Shown here: piece after piece, positions 7,416-15,566 of the stretch
Layout: every line of letters starts with the position of its first letter
How positions within the stretch are numbered: position 1 is the stretch's first letter
Assembly (NCBI GenBank): GCA_001785445.1
Contig: MFTV01000005.1
Coordinates: forward strand, 1-55,864
Reading direction: 5' to 3'
Length of the DNA stretch: 55,864 bases
Source: Candidatus Nomurabacteria bacterium RIFCSPHIGHO2_02_40_30
Lineage (GTDB): Bacteria > Patescibacteriota > Minisyncoccia > Phycocordibacterales > UBA9973
Program-made: the position numbers and the translations under genes
Notes under the pieces: generated by a model
Told to the model about the DNA's origin: nothing
Seen by the model: only the letters and a program-made list of their open reading frames with translations
Database searches by the model: none

Positions 7416-7486
7416 GCGGGATTAGTTTAGTGGTAGAATGAGTCCTTCCCAAGGATTAGACGGGGTTTCGATTACCCCATCCCGCA
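7416..7486 (+). tRNA. tRNA-Gly(CCC)
   Basis: Acceptor gcgggat/atcccgc, D arm gttt/gaat, anticodon stem agtcc/ggatt with loop ttcccaa (CCC), T arm ggggt/acccc with loop ttcgatt. CCA is not encoded. Confidence 0.93.
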
Positions 7487-7491
7487 CAAAA

Positions 7492-7869
7492 CTACTTAAA
7501 CCACTTGGTAAAAAATGAAAAGAACCCTGGAGAAAAATTGTCTATTGCCTCCTCCTGCGAATTTTTATCATCGACTACCACGATCAAGCCCTCTCCCTCT
7601 TTGGCTAAGCCGAACTTCAGGCGGATGCTCTCTTCTACTCCACCCTCTGTTTTCAATTTAGCAATATCAGAAGATAGTTTTATTTTTTCTTGTTGTAACT
7701 CTGCAACTTTATTTTCTGCTATTTTTTTATTCTGCCTTGTTACTTCCATCTTGCCCATGAAACCGATAATGCCCCAAACGAAAAATAGCATTAAAATACC
7801 TAAAAACCCTAAAACAGGCCACGACTCAAGAATATTCCTCCACCCTCTTTTTCGTTGAAAATTTCTCAT
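7492..7869 (-). CDS. septum formation initiator (DivIC/FtsB-like)
   Basis: A 125-aa protein with one N-terminal membrane span (VLGFLGILMLFFVWGIIGFM), then a coiled coil (ENKVAELQQEKIKLSSDIAKLKTE) and the family-like EESIRLKFGLAKEGEGLIVV segment. DivIC/FtsB links FtsL and FtsQ in the division complex. Other division genes are not adjacent. It is divergent from the 36-aa gene at 7891. Confidence 0.75.
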   Translation of the reverse strand: MRNFQRKRGWRNILESWPVLGFLGILMLFFVWGIIGFMGKMEVTRQNKKIAENKVAELQQEKIKLSSDIAKLKTEGGVEESIRLKFGLAKEGEGLIVVVDDKNSQEEAIDNFSPGFFSFFTKWFK

Positions 7870-7890
7870 TTTATTGATATACTATAGCAT

Positions 7891-8001
7891 ATGTTTTTCA
7901 ATAAAAAACATCAAAAGAAAATACAGAAAATTTGGGCAGTGCTTTGCGTGCTTATTATCTTAAGCATGATTTTACTTTACTCCCCTATTTTTAACCTATA
8001 G
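7891..8001 (+). CDS. 36-aa single-span membrane microprotein
   Basis: Reads MFFNKKHQKKIQKIW, then a hydrophobic span (AVLCVLIILSMILLYSPIF), then stop TAG. It has a basic cytoplasmic-type head and one transmembrane helix. TATACT (7878-7883) lies 7 nt before the ATG, predicting a leaderless mRNA and making this small ORF credible. Function is unknown. Confidence 0.65.
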   Translation: MFFNKKHQKKIQKIWAVLCVLIILSMILLYSPIFNL

Positions 8002-8026
8002 TAAAAGAAGGTCTTAAGAAGTTGAG

Positions 8027-9838
8027 TTAGTTATTCCCACCGCGCATCATTTTCAAGAAGACGTCTTGGGGAATGTTTACTCGCCCTCTTTCCTTCATTT
8101 TCTTTTTGCCTTTTTTCTGTTTTTCGCGAAGTTTCATTTTTCGAGTGATGTCGCCCCCGTACATATGCTGGGTGACATCTTTTTTCATGCCCGAAAGCGT
8201 ACGAGAAGCTATAATGCGCCCAAATGCTTTAGCTTGAATTTTCAAAGTGAACATTTGCCTAGGGAGCAAGCCTTCTAGTTTATTAACTGCATTTTCTGAT
8301 TCTTCCTCTACTCTCTTTTTGGAAATCACTTTAGAGAGAGCTGCCACCACTTCGTCTGCCACCAGTATGTCAAGCCTAGTAACATTGGCTTCACGATTTT
8401 CGTTTATTTCGTAAGATATGGAACCGTAGCCGGAGGAAATGCTTTTTAACTCATCGAAAAAATTGCGATAAAGCTCGCGAAGCGGCATCTTCACGGATAT
8501 AGATGAGCGATTGTCTCCAAAGTTTTCCGTTTCTCCTGTCTCTGCCTCATGGTCAAATAGGATTTGAATGATATTACCCAAATATTTAGCCGGAGTAATT
8601 ATTTTAACTTTTACCCAAGGCTCAAATACAGTTTTAATCTCTCCGTCATCCGGAAAAAAATATGGAGAATAGATACTCTGTCTTTTGCCATTATTGTACA
8701 AAACTTCATAAATAATAGAGGGCGTAGTAATCACCAAATCAAGATTAAATTCACGTCTAAGTCTTTCTGTAATTATTTCCAAGTGCAACATGCCCAGAAA
8801 TCCACAGAGGTATCCTCTACCCAAAGACCCTGAAGACTCTTCTTCGTAAGAAAAAGACGAATCGGAAAGCTTCAACTTTCCTAATGCCAACTTCAATTCC
8901 GTGAAATCATCGGCGTCTTCTGGGAAAATAGACGCCCAGACCACCGGCATAGGCTGCATGTAGCCGGAGAGCGGCGGTAAAGGGTTTGTCATTTTGGTTA
9001 TAGTATCACCCACAGATGCAATGCCTGGCTTTTTTATTCCTGTGACAATATACCCTGTGTCTCCAGCAGAAAGATATTCGCGTGGAGTTTCTTCGGGTGA
9101 AAAAGTACCTACCTCCAATGCTGTAAATTTCTCGTTCGATACTGAAAAAATTAAATTCTCGCCTTTCTTTACCCGTCCATCTAGTAATCGAACAAAAACT
9201 ATAACTCCCTTGTGATTGGAATATTTAAAATCAAAAACCAAGGCGCGTAAATTGTCATCCCCTTCATAAGCGTGCGTGGGCTCCGGAACACGCTTTATAA
9301 CCTCCTGTAAAAGATTGTCTACGCCTTCTCCAGTACGGCCTGAAACTTCCAATATTTCTTCTTCTTTGCAATTTAAAAGGTTAACTATTTCTTCTTTGAC
9401 TTCTGGTATCCTAGCTAAGGGCGAATCAATCTTGGACAATACAGGAATAATCTTAAGCCCCCGCTCCCCTTCCTCTCGCGCCATAGCAAGCGTGGTAAGG
9501 GTTTGAGCCTGCACCCCTTGAGTGCTATCTATTAGAAGTATGGATCCCTCAACGGCTTTGAGGGCGCGAGAAACTTCGTAAGAAAAGTCCACATGGCCGG
9601 GAGTATCTATTAAATTTAAAATATACTTTTCGCCCTTTAATTCGTACTCCATGCGGACAGGCTGCATTTTAATAGTGATGCCTCTTTCTCGTTCAAGCTC
9701 CATAGAGTCTAGCACTTGGTCTCTCATTTTACGTGTTTCTACTGTATGCGTAATTTCAAGCATTCTGTCTGCCAAGGTACTCTTGCCATGGTCTATGTGG
9801 GCTATGATTGAAAAGTTTCGGATGCGTCTTAAATCCAT
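8027..9838 (-). CDS. lepA: elongation factor 4 (LepA)
   Basis: A 603-aa translational GTPase of normal family length. G1 AHIDHGKSTL, G2 RERGITIKMQ, G3 DTPGHVDF and the EF4-specific C-terminal domain with RKMKLREKQKKGKKKMK are all present. EF4 associates with the ribosome and affects initiation and elongation under stress. The G4 position reads VLSKIDSP rather than the usual NKID. The ABC exporter lies 3 bp upstream on the same strand, so they are probably cotranscribed. Confidence 0.97.
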   Translation of the reverse strand: MDLRRIRNFSIIAHIDHGKSTLADRMLEITHTVETRKMRDQVLDSMELERERGITIKMQPVRMEYELKGEKYILNLIDTPGHVDFSYEVSRALKAVEGSILLIDSTQGVQAQTLTTLAMAREEGERGLKIIPVLSKIDSPLARIPEVKEEIVNLLNCKEEEILEVSGRTGEGVDNLLQEVIKRVPEPTHAYEGDDNLRALVFDFKYSNHKGVIVFVRLLDGRVKKGENLIFSVSNEKFTALEVGTFSPEETPREYLSAGDTGYIVTGIKKPGIASVGDTITKMTNPLPPLSGYMQPMPVVWASIFPEDADDFTELKLALGKLKLSDSSFSYEEESSGSLGRGYLCGFLGMLHLEIITERLRREFNLDLVITTPSIIYEVLYNNGKRQSIYSPYFFPDDGEIKTVFEPWVKVKIITPAKYLGNIIQILFDHEAETGETENFGDNRSSISVKMPLRELYRNFFDELKSISSGYGSISYEINENREANVTRLDILVADEVVAALSKVISKKRVEEESENAVNKLEGLLPRQMFTLKIQAKAFGRIIASRTLSGMKKDVTQHMYGGDITRKMKLREKQKKGKKKMKERGRVNIPQDVFLKMMRGGNN

Positions 9839-9841
9839 AAA

Positions 9842-11605
9842 TTATTGAAGGAATCCTCCAGTTTGATGATTCCACAAATCGGCATACAGGCCGTCTTTTG
9901 ACAAAAGTTCTTTGTGTGTCCCCTCTTCGACAATTTTTCCTTTATCTAACACAATAATTCTGTCCATTTTTTGAATGGTAGAAAGCCTATGGGCAATGAC
10001 TATTGTGGTTTTGCCCTTCATGAGTTCTGTAAATGCATCTTGTATGTACGATTCACTAATACTATCAAGAGAACTTGTGGCCTCATCCAGCATAAGTATT
10101 GGAGAATCTTTCAGCATTGCGCGAGCGATAGCCACTCTCTGCCTTTCCCCACCCGAGAGCTTTACTCCCCGTTCGCCCACCAGTGTGTCATAACCTTTTG
10201 GTAATTTTGAAATAAAATCATCAGCGTGAGCTTTTATGGCAACATCTATAACTTCTTCTTGACTTGCATCTATTTTACCATAATTTATATTTTCCTTAAT
10301 CGGTCTATGAAAAAGTATCGGCTCTTGGGGTACATACGATATAACACTTCGCAAGTCGTCTTGAGTAACATTTCTAATATCTTGGCCATCTATGGTTATG
10401 CTTCCCTCTGTAATATCGTTAAATCGCAAGAGAAGCTTCGTGATGGTAGATTTGCCGGCGCCAGAATGCCCGACAATGCCCACCCGCTCCCCGGGCTTAA
10501 TATCTAGATTAAAATCAGTTAAAACTTCTTCGCCCATTTGATATTTAAAAGATACATTATGAAATATAATACGTCCTTCTTTCATCTTCAATGCTTCGGG
10601 ATTTTTAGGGTCCAATATGTCTGGAATTATTTCAAATATATCAACCATTTCCTGCATATCAGCAATAGATTTCATAAATCTAGTAAGTGAATTTCCGAAT
10701 TCCCATAAATTGTTGGAGACAATCACCATGTAAGTTTCAATAAGCACAACCGTTCCGGTAGATATTTGGCCTTGCAACCATAGAGTTATCACTAGGTAAA
10801 GAGTTATGCCTTGAACGCATATTATCAATAAATGTTGTATTAGGTCTATTTTGGCGCCCATGAATGAAGCTTTTTTACTTCTCTTGGCTCCTTCTGCAGT
10901 ATATTTGCCAAAAGAATCTATTTCCTTACTTCTAGCCGAAAAAAATTTCACCGCCAATATATTTGAAAACACATCTGCAAGTCGCCCGCTTATTCTCGAG
11001 TCCTGTTCAGCTTCAGAGAGATCATATGCAACTTTTCTTTTAACAAGAAAAGAAACTATCGCCATATGCACAACTACCCAAATGCCGAAAACTAGGCTTA
11101 TAATTTGAGATTGATAAATAAGCACCACAAATACGCTGGTTAAAATTACAAAAAACTTTAAAAAATTATATAAAAATATTTCAAATGTTATTTCAAAGCC
11201 TCCTACAAAGCGCCTAGCTTTAGTTACCAAGCTTCCGGCAAAAGTATTGGCAAAGAAAGTTTGAGAATGGTTTTCTATTTTCTGAAACGCAAAATTGCGA
11301 AGATCGCGAATAACGTCAACTTCAAATTTTAACAAAACAAATTTTATGATTCTGGCTATAAAAAAAACAAGGATGTGTATTCCTATAATAATAAACAACA
11401 GTTTATAGATATCGTAGGATACAATCTCGGGACTGCCGAGTCCTTTGGAAAATATATCAATAATCTTTTTAAAATATAAAGGAATTACTATCTCACCAAA
11501 AAAGACTCTACTACTGAAAACCACTACTATGCAGAAAAAAACCCACTTGCGCTTACGCATTTGTGGCCACACATATTTAAAAATCTTCCTAAACGAAAAC
11601 ATCAT
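9842..11605 (-). CDS. ABC transporter, fused permease-ATPase
   Basis: A 587-aa half-transporter of the exporter type: about six membrane segments in residues 20-320, then an ATPase with Walker A GHSGAGKST, signature LSGGERQRVAIARAML, Walker B ILMLDEATSSLD and H-loop AHRLST. It probably dimerises to export lipid, peptide or drug; the substrate cannot be told. It starts MM, and a -10-like TAGAAT lies just upstream. lepA follows at 3 bp. Confidence 0.93.
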   Translation of the reverse strand: MMFSFRKIFKYVWPQMRKRKWVFFCIVVVFSSRVFFGEIVIPLYFKKIIDIFSKGLGSPEIVSYDIYKLLFIIIGIHILVFFIARIIKFVLLKFEVDVIRDLRNFAFQKIENHSQTFFANTFAGSLVTKARRFVGGFEITFEIFLYNFLKFFVILTSVFVVLIYQSQIISLVFGIWVVVHMAIVSFLVKRKVAYDLSEAEQDSRISGRLADVFSNILAVKFFSARSKEIDSFGKYTAEGAKRSKKASFMGAKIDLIQHLLIICVQGITLYLVITLWLQGQISTGTVVLIETYMVIVSNNLWEFGNSLTRFMKSIADMQEMVDIFEIIPDILDPKNPEALKMKEGRIIFHNVSFKYQMGEEVLTDFNLDIKPGERVGIVGHSGAGKSTITKLLLRFNDITEGSITIDGQDIRNVTQDDLRSVISYVPQEPILFHRPIKENINYGKIDASQEEVIDVAIKAHADDFISKLPKGYDTLVGERGVKLSGGERQRVAIARAMLKDSPILMLDEATSSLDSISESYIQDAFTELMKGKTTIVIAHRLSTIQKMDRIIVLDKGKIVEEGTHKELLSKDGLYADLWNHQTGGFLQ

Positions 11606-11632
11606 GCCATTCTAGCAGAAAAAGCTTGTATT

Positions 11633-13342
11633 TCAAAGCTCTTCTTGAGCCGGAGCGATAATATCGGCCTGCCAGAACTTGGTTTTAAGAGTTTGAATAA
11701 TATATTTTAATTCTTCATTTTTGAGCAAATACAAGACTAAAATAGCAGCTCCGATACCCAGCATACCGGAAATAAAACCTTGTAAAAATACTCCTAAGAG
11801 TGTGGTAGTGCCAAAAATTGGTGAGAAAATATTCAAGCCTATATAGGCTACCAGACCCAAGAAAAACGAGGCTCCCAAACTCTGAAAAAAAGTCTTGGTA
11901 ATAAAAGATTCCCCTTTCATAAAGTCACGTCTCACGAAAAACCAATGTAAAATAGAGTTAAGAATTGTTCCGGTAGAATAAGCCAGTGGCAACATCAAAA
12001 CTTCCGTACCGGCAATATCACTAACCTTGAGCATAGACTCAATGAAATAACGGAAGACCAACACATTCTCGAAACTATAAATTAAAACATAAGATAAAAT
12101 TATAATTAAAATTGAACAGGAAAAATTAACGATTAAAGGTGTTTTGGTGTCGCCATTGGCATAGTAAGCGCGGGACAACAGAGTAATCATCCCCTGCGCC
12201 AGAATTGAAACAGAAAAAACCGCTAAACACGCTGCGACCAATCTGGTATTGTCCCAAGAAAAATTTCCAGAGCCGAGTATTACCCGCACAATCTGGGCTC
12301 GTACCACAATAAAAAGAAAAATCACGGGCATAGACCAGAAAACTATAGCCCGCGCAGCAGACTTAAGATGATTTTTGAACTCGTCCATTTTACCAAGTGA
12401 GACAACTTTGGCCAAGGTAGGAAAAGCCGCCACAGCGTAGGATATACCGATTATATTAAGCGGTACTGACTGTAAATTAAAGGAGAAATTGAAAACTGAA
12501 ATAGAGCCAACCTTTAAGAATGAAGCGAAAGAAATTATAAAAATTAGAGCAATGTTATTAAAGGCAAGCCCAAGAGTTCTGGGTAGCGACGTAACAGCCA
12601 CCTTTTTAATATCTTTAAAATTTACTGCAAAAGGAAAGAGGGAGAACTTAGGAGTAAAGCCACAAGAGCTTGATGCGAAAACTTGGATAACAAAATGCAT
12701 AAAAGCTCCAAAGACAACTCCTATGGCCAGTCCGTAAATATCAAAAATAGGATACAGAAACACAACGCCGACAATAATGCCTATATTATAAAAAATAGGA
12801 CTTAAAGCATAAATAAAAAATTTATGAAAAAACTGGGTAACAGTGCCGAAAAGATTCGAAAGTCCCATTAGTATTGGCGAGAAGAGCATTATGCGCGAGA
12901 GTGCAACTAACTTAGCTTGGAATACTGGGGTAAACCCTGGGGCAATAAAAGAAACCAGATACGGCATGAGTAAAAATGCAAGAATGGAAACAGATATCAT
13001 CACAATAAAAAAAACAGTGAAAATATCGCTAAGATATTTCTTGGCTTCGTCCGTTTTATCCCCATCCCCGCCAGAGAGTTGACGGGCAGGCATTTTAGCT
13101 GCCAAAAACGGTATAAGTACCGTAGCTCCCGCCAAAGACGCTACGCAGATAAAAATTAGGTCTGGGACACGGAAAGCGGCGTAATAGGCATCGAGCTGTT
13201 GTCCCGGACCTACAAAATGAGCCAGAGAGCGGTCACGAAAAAGCGCTAAAATTTGAGAAATAAGGGTAAAAAAACCTAAAAAAAGCGCAGCCTGATTTAT
13301 ACTTATGGATTCTTTGCCAAAAATTCTTAGGATTTTCTCCAT
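11633..13342 (-). CDS. murJ: lipid II flippase MurJ
   Basis: A 569-aa MviN/MurJ family membrane protein with about 14 hydrophobic segments, including the N-terminal FTLISQILALFRDRSLAHFVG block and AYYAAFRVPDLIF. It moves the peptidoglycan precursor across the membrane. A short GC-rich in-frame insert encodes PARQLSGG in a hydrophilic loop near residue 85-93. The ATG lies at the edge of a 14-bp palindrome arm, so the leader could fold and hide the start codon. Confidence 0.93.
   Translation of the reverse strand: MEKILRIFGKESISINQAALFLGFFTLISQILALFRDRSLAHFVGPGQQLDAYYAAFRVPDLIFICVASLAGATVLIPFLAAKMPARQLSGGDGDKTDEAKKYLSDIFTVFFIVMISVSILAFLLMPYLVSFIAPGFTPVFQAKLVALSRIMLFSPILMGLSNLFGTVTQFFHKFFIYALSPIFYNIGIIVGVVFLYPIFDIYGLAIGVVFGAFMHFVIQVFASSSCGFTPKFSLFPFAVNFKDIKKVAVTSLPRTLGLAFNNIALIFIISFASFLKVGSISVFNFSFNLQSVPLNIIGISYAVAAFPTLAKVVSLGKMDEFKNHLKSAARAIVFWSMPVIFLFIVVRAQIVRVILGSGNFSWDNTRLVAACLAVFSVSILAQGMITLLSRAYYANGDTKTPLIVNFSCSILIIILSYVLIYSFENVLVFRYFIESMLKVSDIAGTEVLMLPLAYSTGTILNSILHWFFVRRDFMKGESFITKTFFQSLGASFFLGLVAYIGLNIFSPIFGTTTLLGVFLQGFISGMLGIGAAILVLYLLKNEELKYIIQTLKTKFWQADIIAPAQEEL
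13066..13090 (-). repeat. GC-rich PAR-x-GG micro-insert in murJ
   Basis: On the minus strand the block starts cctgcccgtc and ends ggcgggg, encoding PARQLSGG. The same ends and the same reading frame occur in the DUF1003 gene at 19327-19348 (PARPAGG). The flanking gene is much richer in A and T. Confidence 0.65.
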
Positions 13343-13427
13343 CCCGTTAGAGATAGGAAATGCTTTGCATTTCCGTAGTTATATTTCCTTTAGTAAAAGT
13401 TTCTAACATAAGAATCTCTAACGGGAT
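13341..13427. repeat. palindromic element at the murJ start
   Basis: Perfect 14-bp arms atcccgttagagat (13341-13354) and atctctaacgggat (13414-13427) enclose an inner 8-bp hairpin (13356-13363/13367-13374, loop ttt). The left arm overlaps the murJ ATG (13340-13342). It may be a mobile palindrome or a leader structure controlling murJ translation. Confidence 0.8.
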
Positions 13428-13443
13428 CCATCCTATTTTATAT

Positions 13444-15522
13444 TTATTGTTTAGGCTTACTAGTAGTAGGTGAAGTAGCAGCTGTAGTTGTACTAGGATT
13501 TTTTATAGAATCAACAAATTTTATTAAGTCTTTATTGGCTGGAGCGAAAGAAAGAGCTGTCTGGGCATAAGACAGAGCACCGGCATTGTCCCCCTCGCTC
13601 TTGGCTATTTGCGAAAGCACAATAAAGGCATCAATGTAGTCAGCCTTTAATGCAATAGCGGCATTGGCATAATCTTTGGCATCTTGATTGTTTTTGAGGG
13701 CCATAGATGCGCTCGCCATGGCAAGCTTTATCCCGGGATTATTCGGGTTAAGGGTAGAGGCCGTTTTATAAGCCTCAATTGCTTTACTATAAGCATCTTT
13801 CACTCCAACTGAAGCCAGAGCTTGGTAAACAGAACCAAGCATTTGGAAATTCAAATAATTTTTCGGATTATATGTTGTAGCTAACTGCGCGCCATTTACT
13901 GCTTGGTCTAAGCTTGTCTGCAGAGTAGCCTTGTCTTCGTCGGAGAGAGATTCACCCTCTTTGGTAGCTATGGAATTTAATTTAGCAAGATACACTTGGG
14001 CATAAGTGCGCAAATATAAGTCATTTTGATAAAGCGCCAAAGCTTTGCCGATAGAAGTTTCAGCGGCCACAATCTCCGTAGCTGTGACTGCTTTGCCAAA
14101 ATATGAAATAGAGGCAACACGTTCTACGAATTTAAATGCGGTAGCGGCGGAGACAATTAAGAGAATAACAATAAACATCATCGAGAAGAAACTTTTTCTG
14201 TGATCGTTTAAAAACGATATTGATATTTCTTCATTTGCGCTATGAGAAGCTGACAGTCCGGCGAATATTCCGGCGAAAGCAAGAGCCAGCAAAAATATCA
14301 CTGAACCCACTGAATAAAAGAAGGACGAAATAAATAAATAAAGAGATAGGACAAAAAATGCCATTGTCTCCCAATTAACTCCATGTTTAATACTGGAAAA
14401 AATTGAACGCATGCCAGCAGATATAAATAAAACGAAAAATACAAGCCACGACAGGATCCCCAGAGCTCCAGTGGTGGCGACAAGGCTTGGCAGCAAGCCT
14501 GAGCCGGAATTAAAAGAAACATCCCAGAAATTGGTCGCATTGACGGGAAGAGGCTTATAGCTTGCCCAAATTTCTCCAAATCTATTAGGACCTATGCCAA
14601 GCATTGGGTTGGCCTTGAGCGCGCTCCAAGTTACTGACATTGTCGCACTCAAGCTAGGACTTACCTCATTATTTGATAATCCTAGGCGACTAGGCAAGAC
14701 CCCCCCCACAAAATTTCCTGATATAAAGAACAAAAGAGCTATCATTATTATAATAAAAGAAAGAACTGGAAAAATCTTTTCCCCTTCGGCTTTATGGTGA
14801 TTGCTTGAAACTTTATAAACAAATATAATTAAGGCTGAAATTCCAATAAGCTCCCAGACGAATGGGAAGTTTACGGCTGCCACCAGAATCAATGAGAATC
14901 CAACCAATATTTGCAACAATAACTTTTCCATCCTTGTAGTTGGAAAAAACTCAACAACTAGAAGCGAAACTAGAGTGGAAAATCCAGCAAAAATCCCAAA
15001 GGCGTTCCAAGAACCCAGTAAGTTACCGGTTTTGCCGGACAAAACTCCCAAAGACAAAGCATCAGGCACAAACAGGTGAATAGCCTGAAAGAGCAAAAGA
15101 GCAAAAGAAGATAGAATGGCTCCAAACAAAACTATGCGAGCATTTTTAGGATCTCGGAAAATAATAGAAGACAAAAGCATCAAAAGGAATCCGGCAAAAA
15201 TAAACCAGAAAGTGCCAACATCAAACATCGTACCGAAAAAAGACACGGAAGATGCCGAGGAAAAAAATGCGGAAAGAAGAAAGACGATAGAAATAACTAA
15301 GCCAGAGAATAAAAGTGAAGATCTTGGGAATGTAATTTGACCATCGGCAAACCGAGCTAGACCCCAAAAAATAACACATAAAGTAAGCCCCAAGACCAAA
15401 AGAAAGCCTTTCCCAACTTCAATCGGAATATTGGTGAAAGGCAAAAAGAAAACAGGTAATAATATTACTGATAAAAAAAGAGAGATAAACGAAAGCCTGT
15501 CAAATATATTTGAACGTGTCAT
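13444..15522 (-). CDS. O-antigen ligase/polymerase-like membrane protein with TPR tail
   Basis: A 692-aa protein with about 12 or more hydrophobic segments in the first 470 residues, a large loop containing ANPMLGIGPNRFGEIWASY (Wzy_C-like), then TPR-type helices (AIEAYKTASTLNPNNPG, ALSYAQTALSFAPANKD). The family joins or polymerises surface glycans or modifies proteins with them. A TATAAT ends 7 nt before the ATG (15530-15535). Substrate is unknown. Confidence 0.75.
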   Translation of the reverse strand: MTRSNIFDRLSFISLFLSVILLPVFFLPFTNIPIEVGKGFLLVLGLTLCVIFWGLARFADGQITFPRSSLLFSGLVISIVFLLSAFFSSASSVSFFGTMFDVGTFWFIFAGFLLMLLSSIIFRDPKNARIVLFGAILSSFALLLFQAIHLFVPDALSLGVLSGKTGNLLGSWNAFGIFAGFSTLVSLLVVEFFPTTRMEKLLLQILVGFSLILVAAVNFPFVWELIGISALIIFVYKVSSNHHKAEGEKIFPVLSFIIIMIALLFFISGNFVGGVLPSRLGLSNNEVSPSLSATMSVTWSALKANPMLGIGPNRFGEIWASYKPLPVNATNFWDVSFNSGSGLLPSLVATTGALGILSWLVFFVLFISAGMRSIFSSIKHGVNWETMAFFVLSLYLFISSFFYSVGSVIFLLALAFAGIFAGLSASHSANEEISISFLNDHRKSFFSMMFIVILLIVSAATAFKFVERVASISYFGKAVTATEIVAAETSIGKALALYQNDLYLRTYAQVYLAKLNSIATKEGESLSDEDKATLQTSLDQAVNGAQLATTYNPKNYLNFQMLGSVYQALASVGVKDAYSKAIEAYKTASTLNPNNPGIKLAMASASMALKNNQDAKDYANAAIALKADYIDAFIVLSQIAKSEGDNAGALSYAQTALSFAPANKDLIKFVDSIKNPSTTTAATSPTTSKPKQ

Positions 15523-15529
15523 AGTGCTT

Positions 15530-15535
15530 ATTATA
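15530..15535 (-). promoter_or_regulatory. -10 box, leaderless start of the Wzy-like gene
   Basis: Minus-strand TATAAT followed by 7 nt and ATG at 15522. There is no room for a ribosome binding site. Confidence 0.6.
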
Positions 15536-15566
15536 CTACTTGTTAATTTAAAAAAGCAAACAAAAA

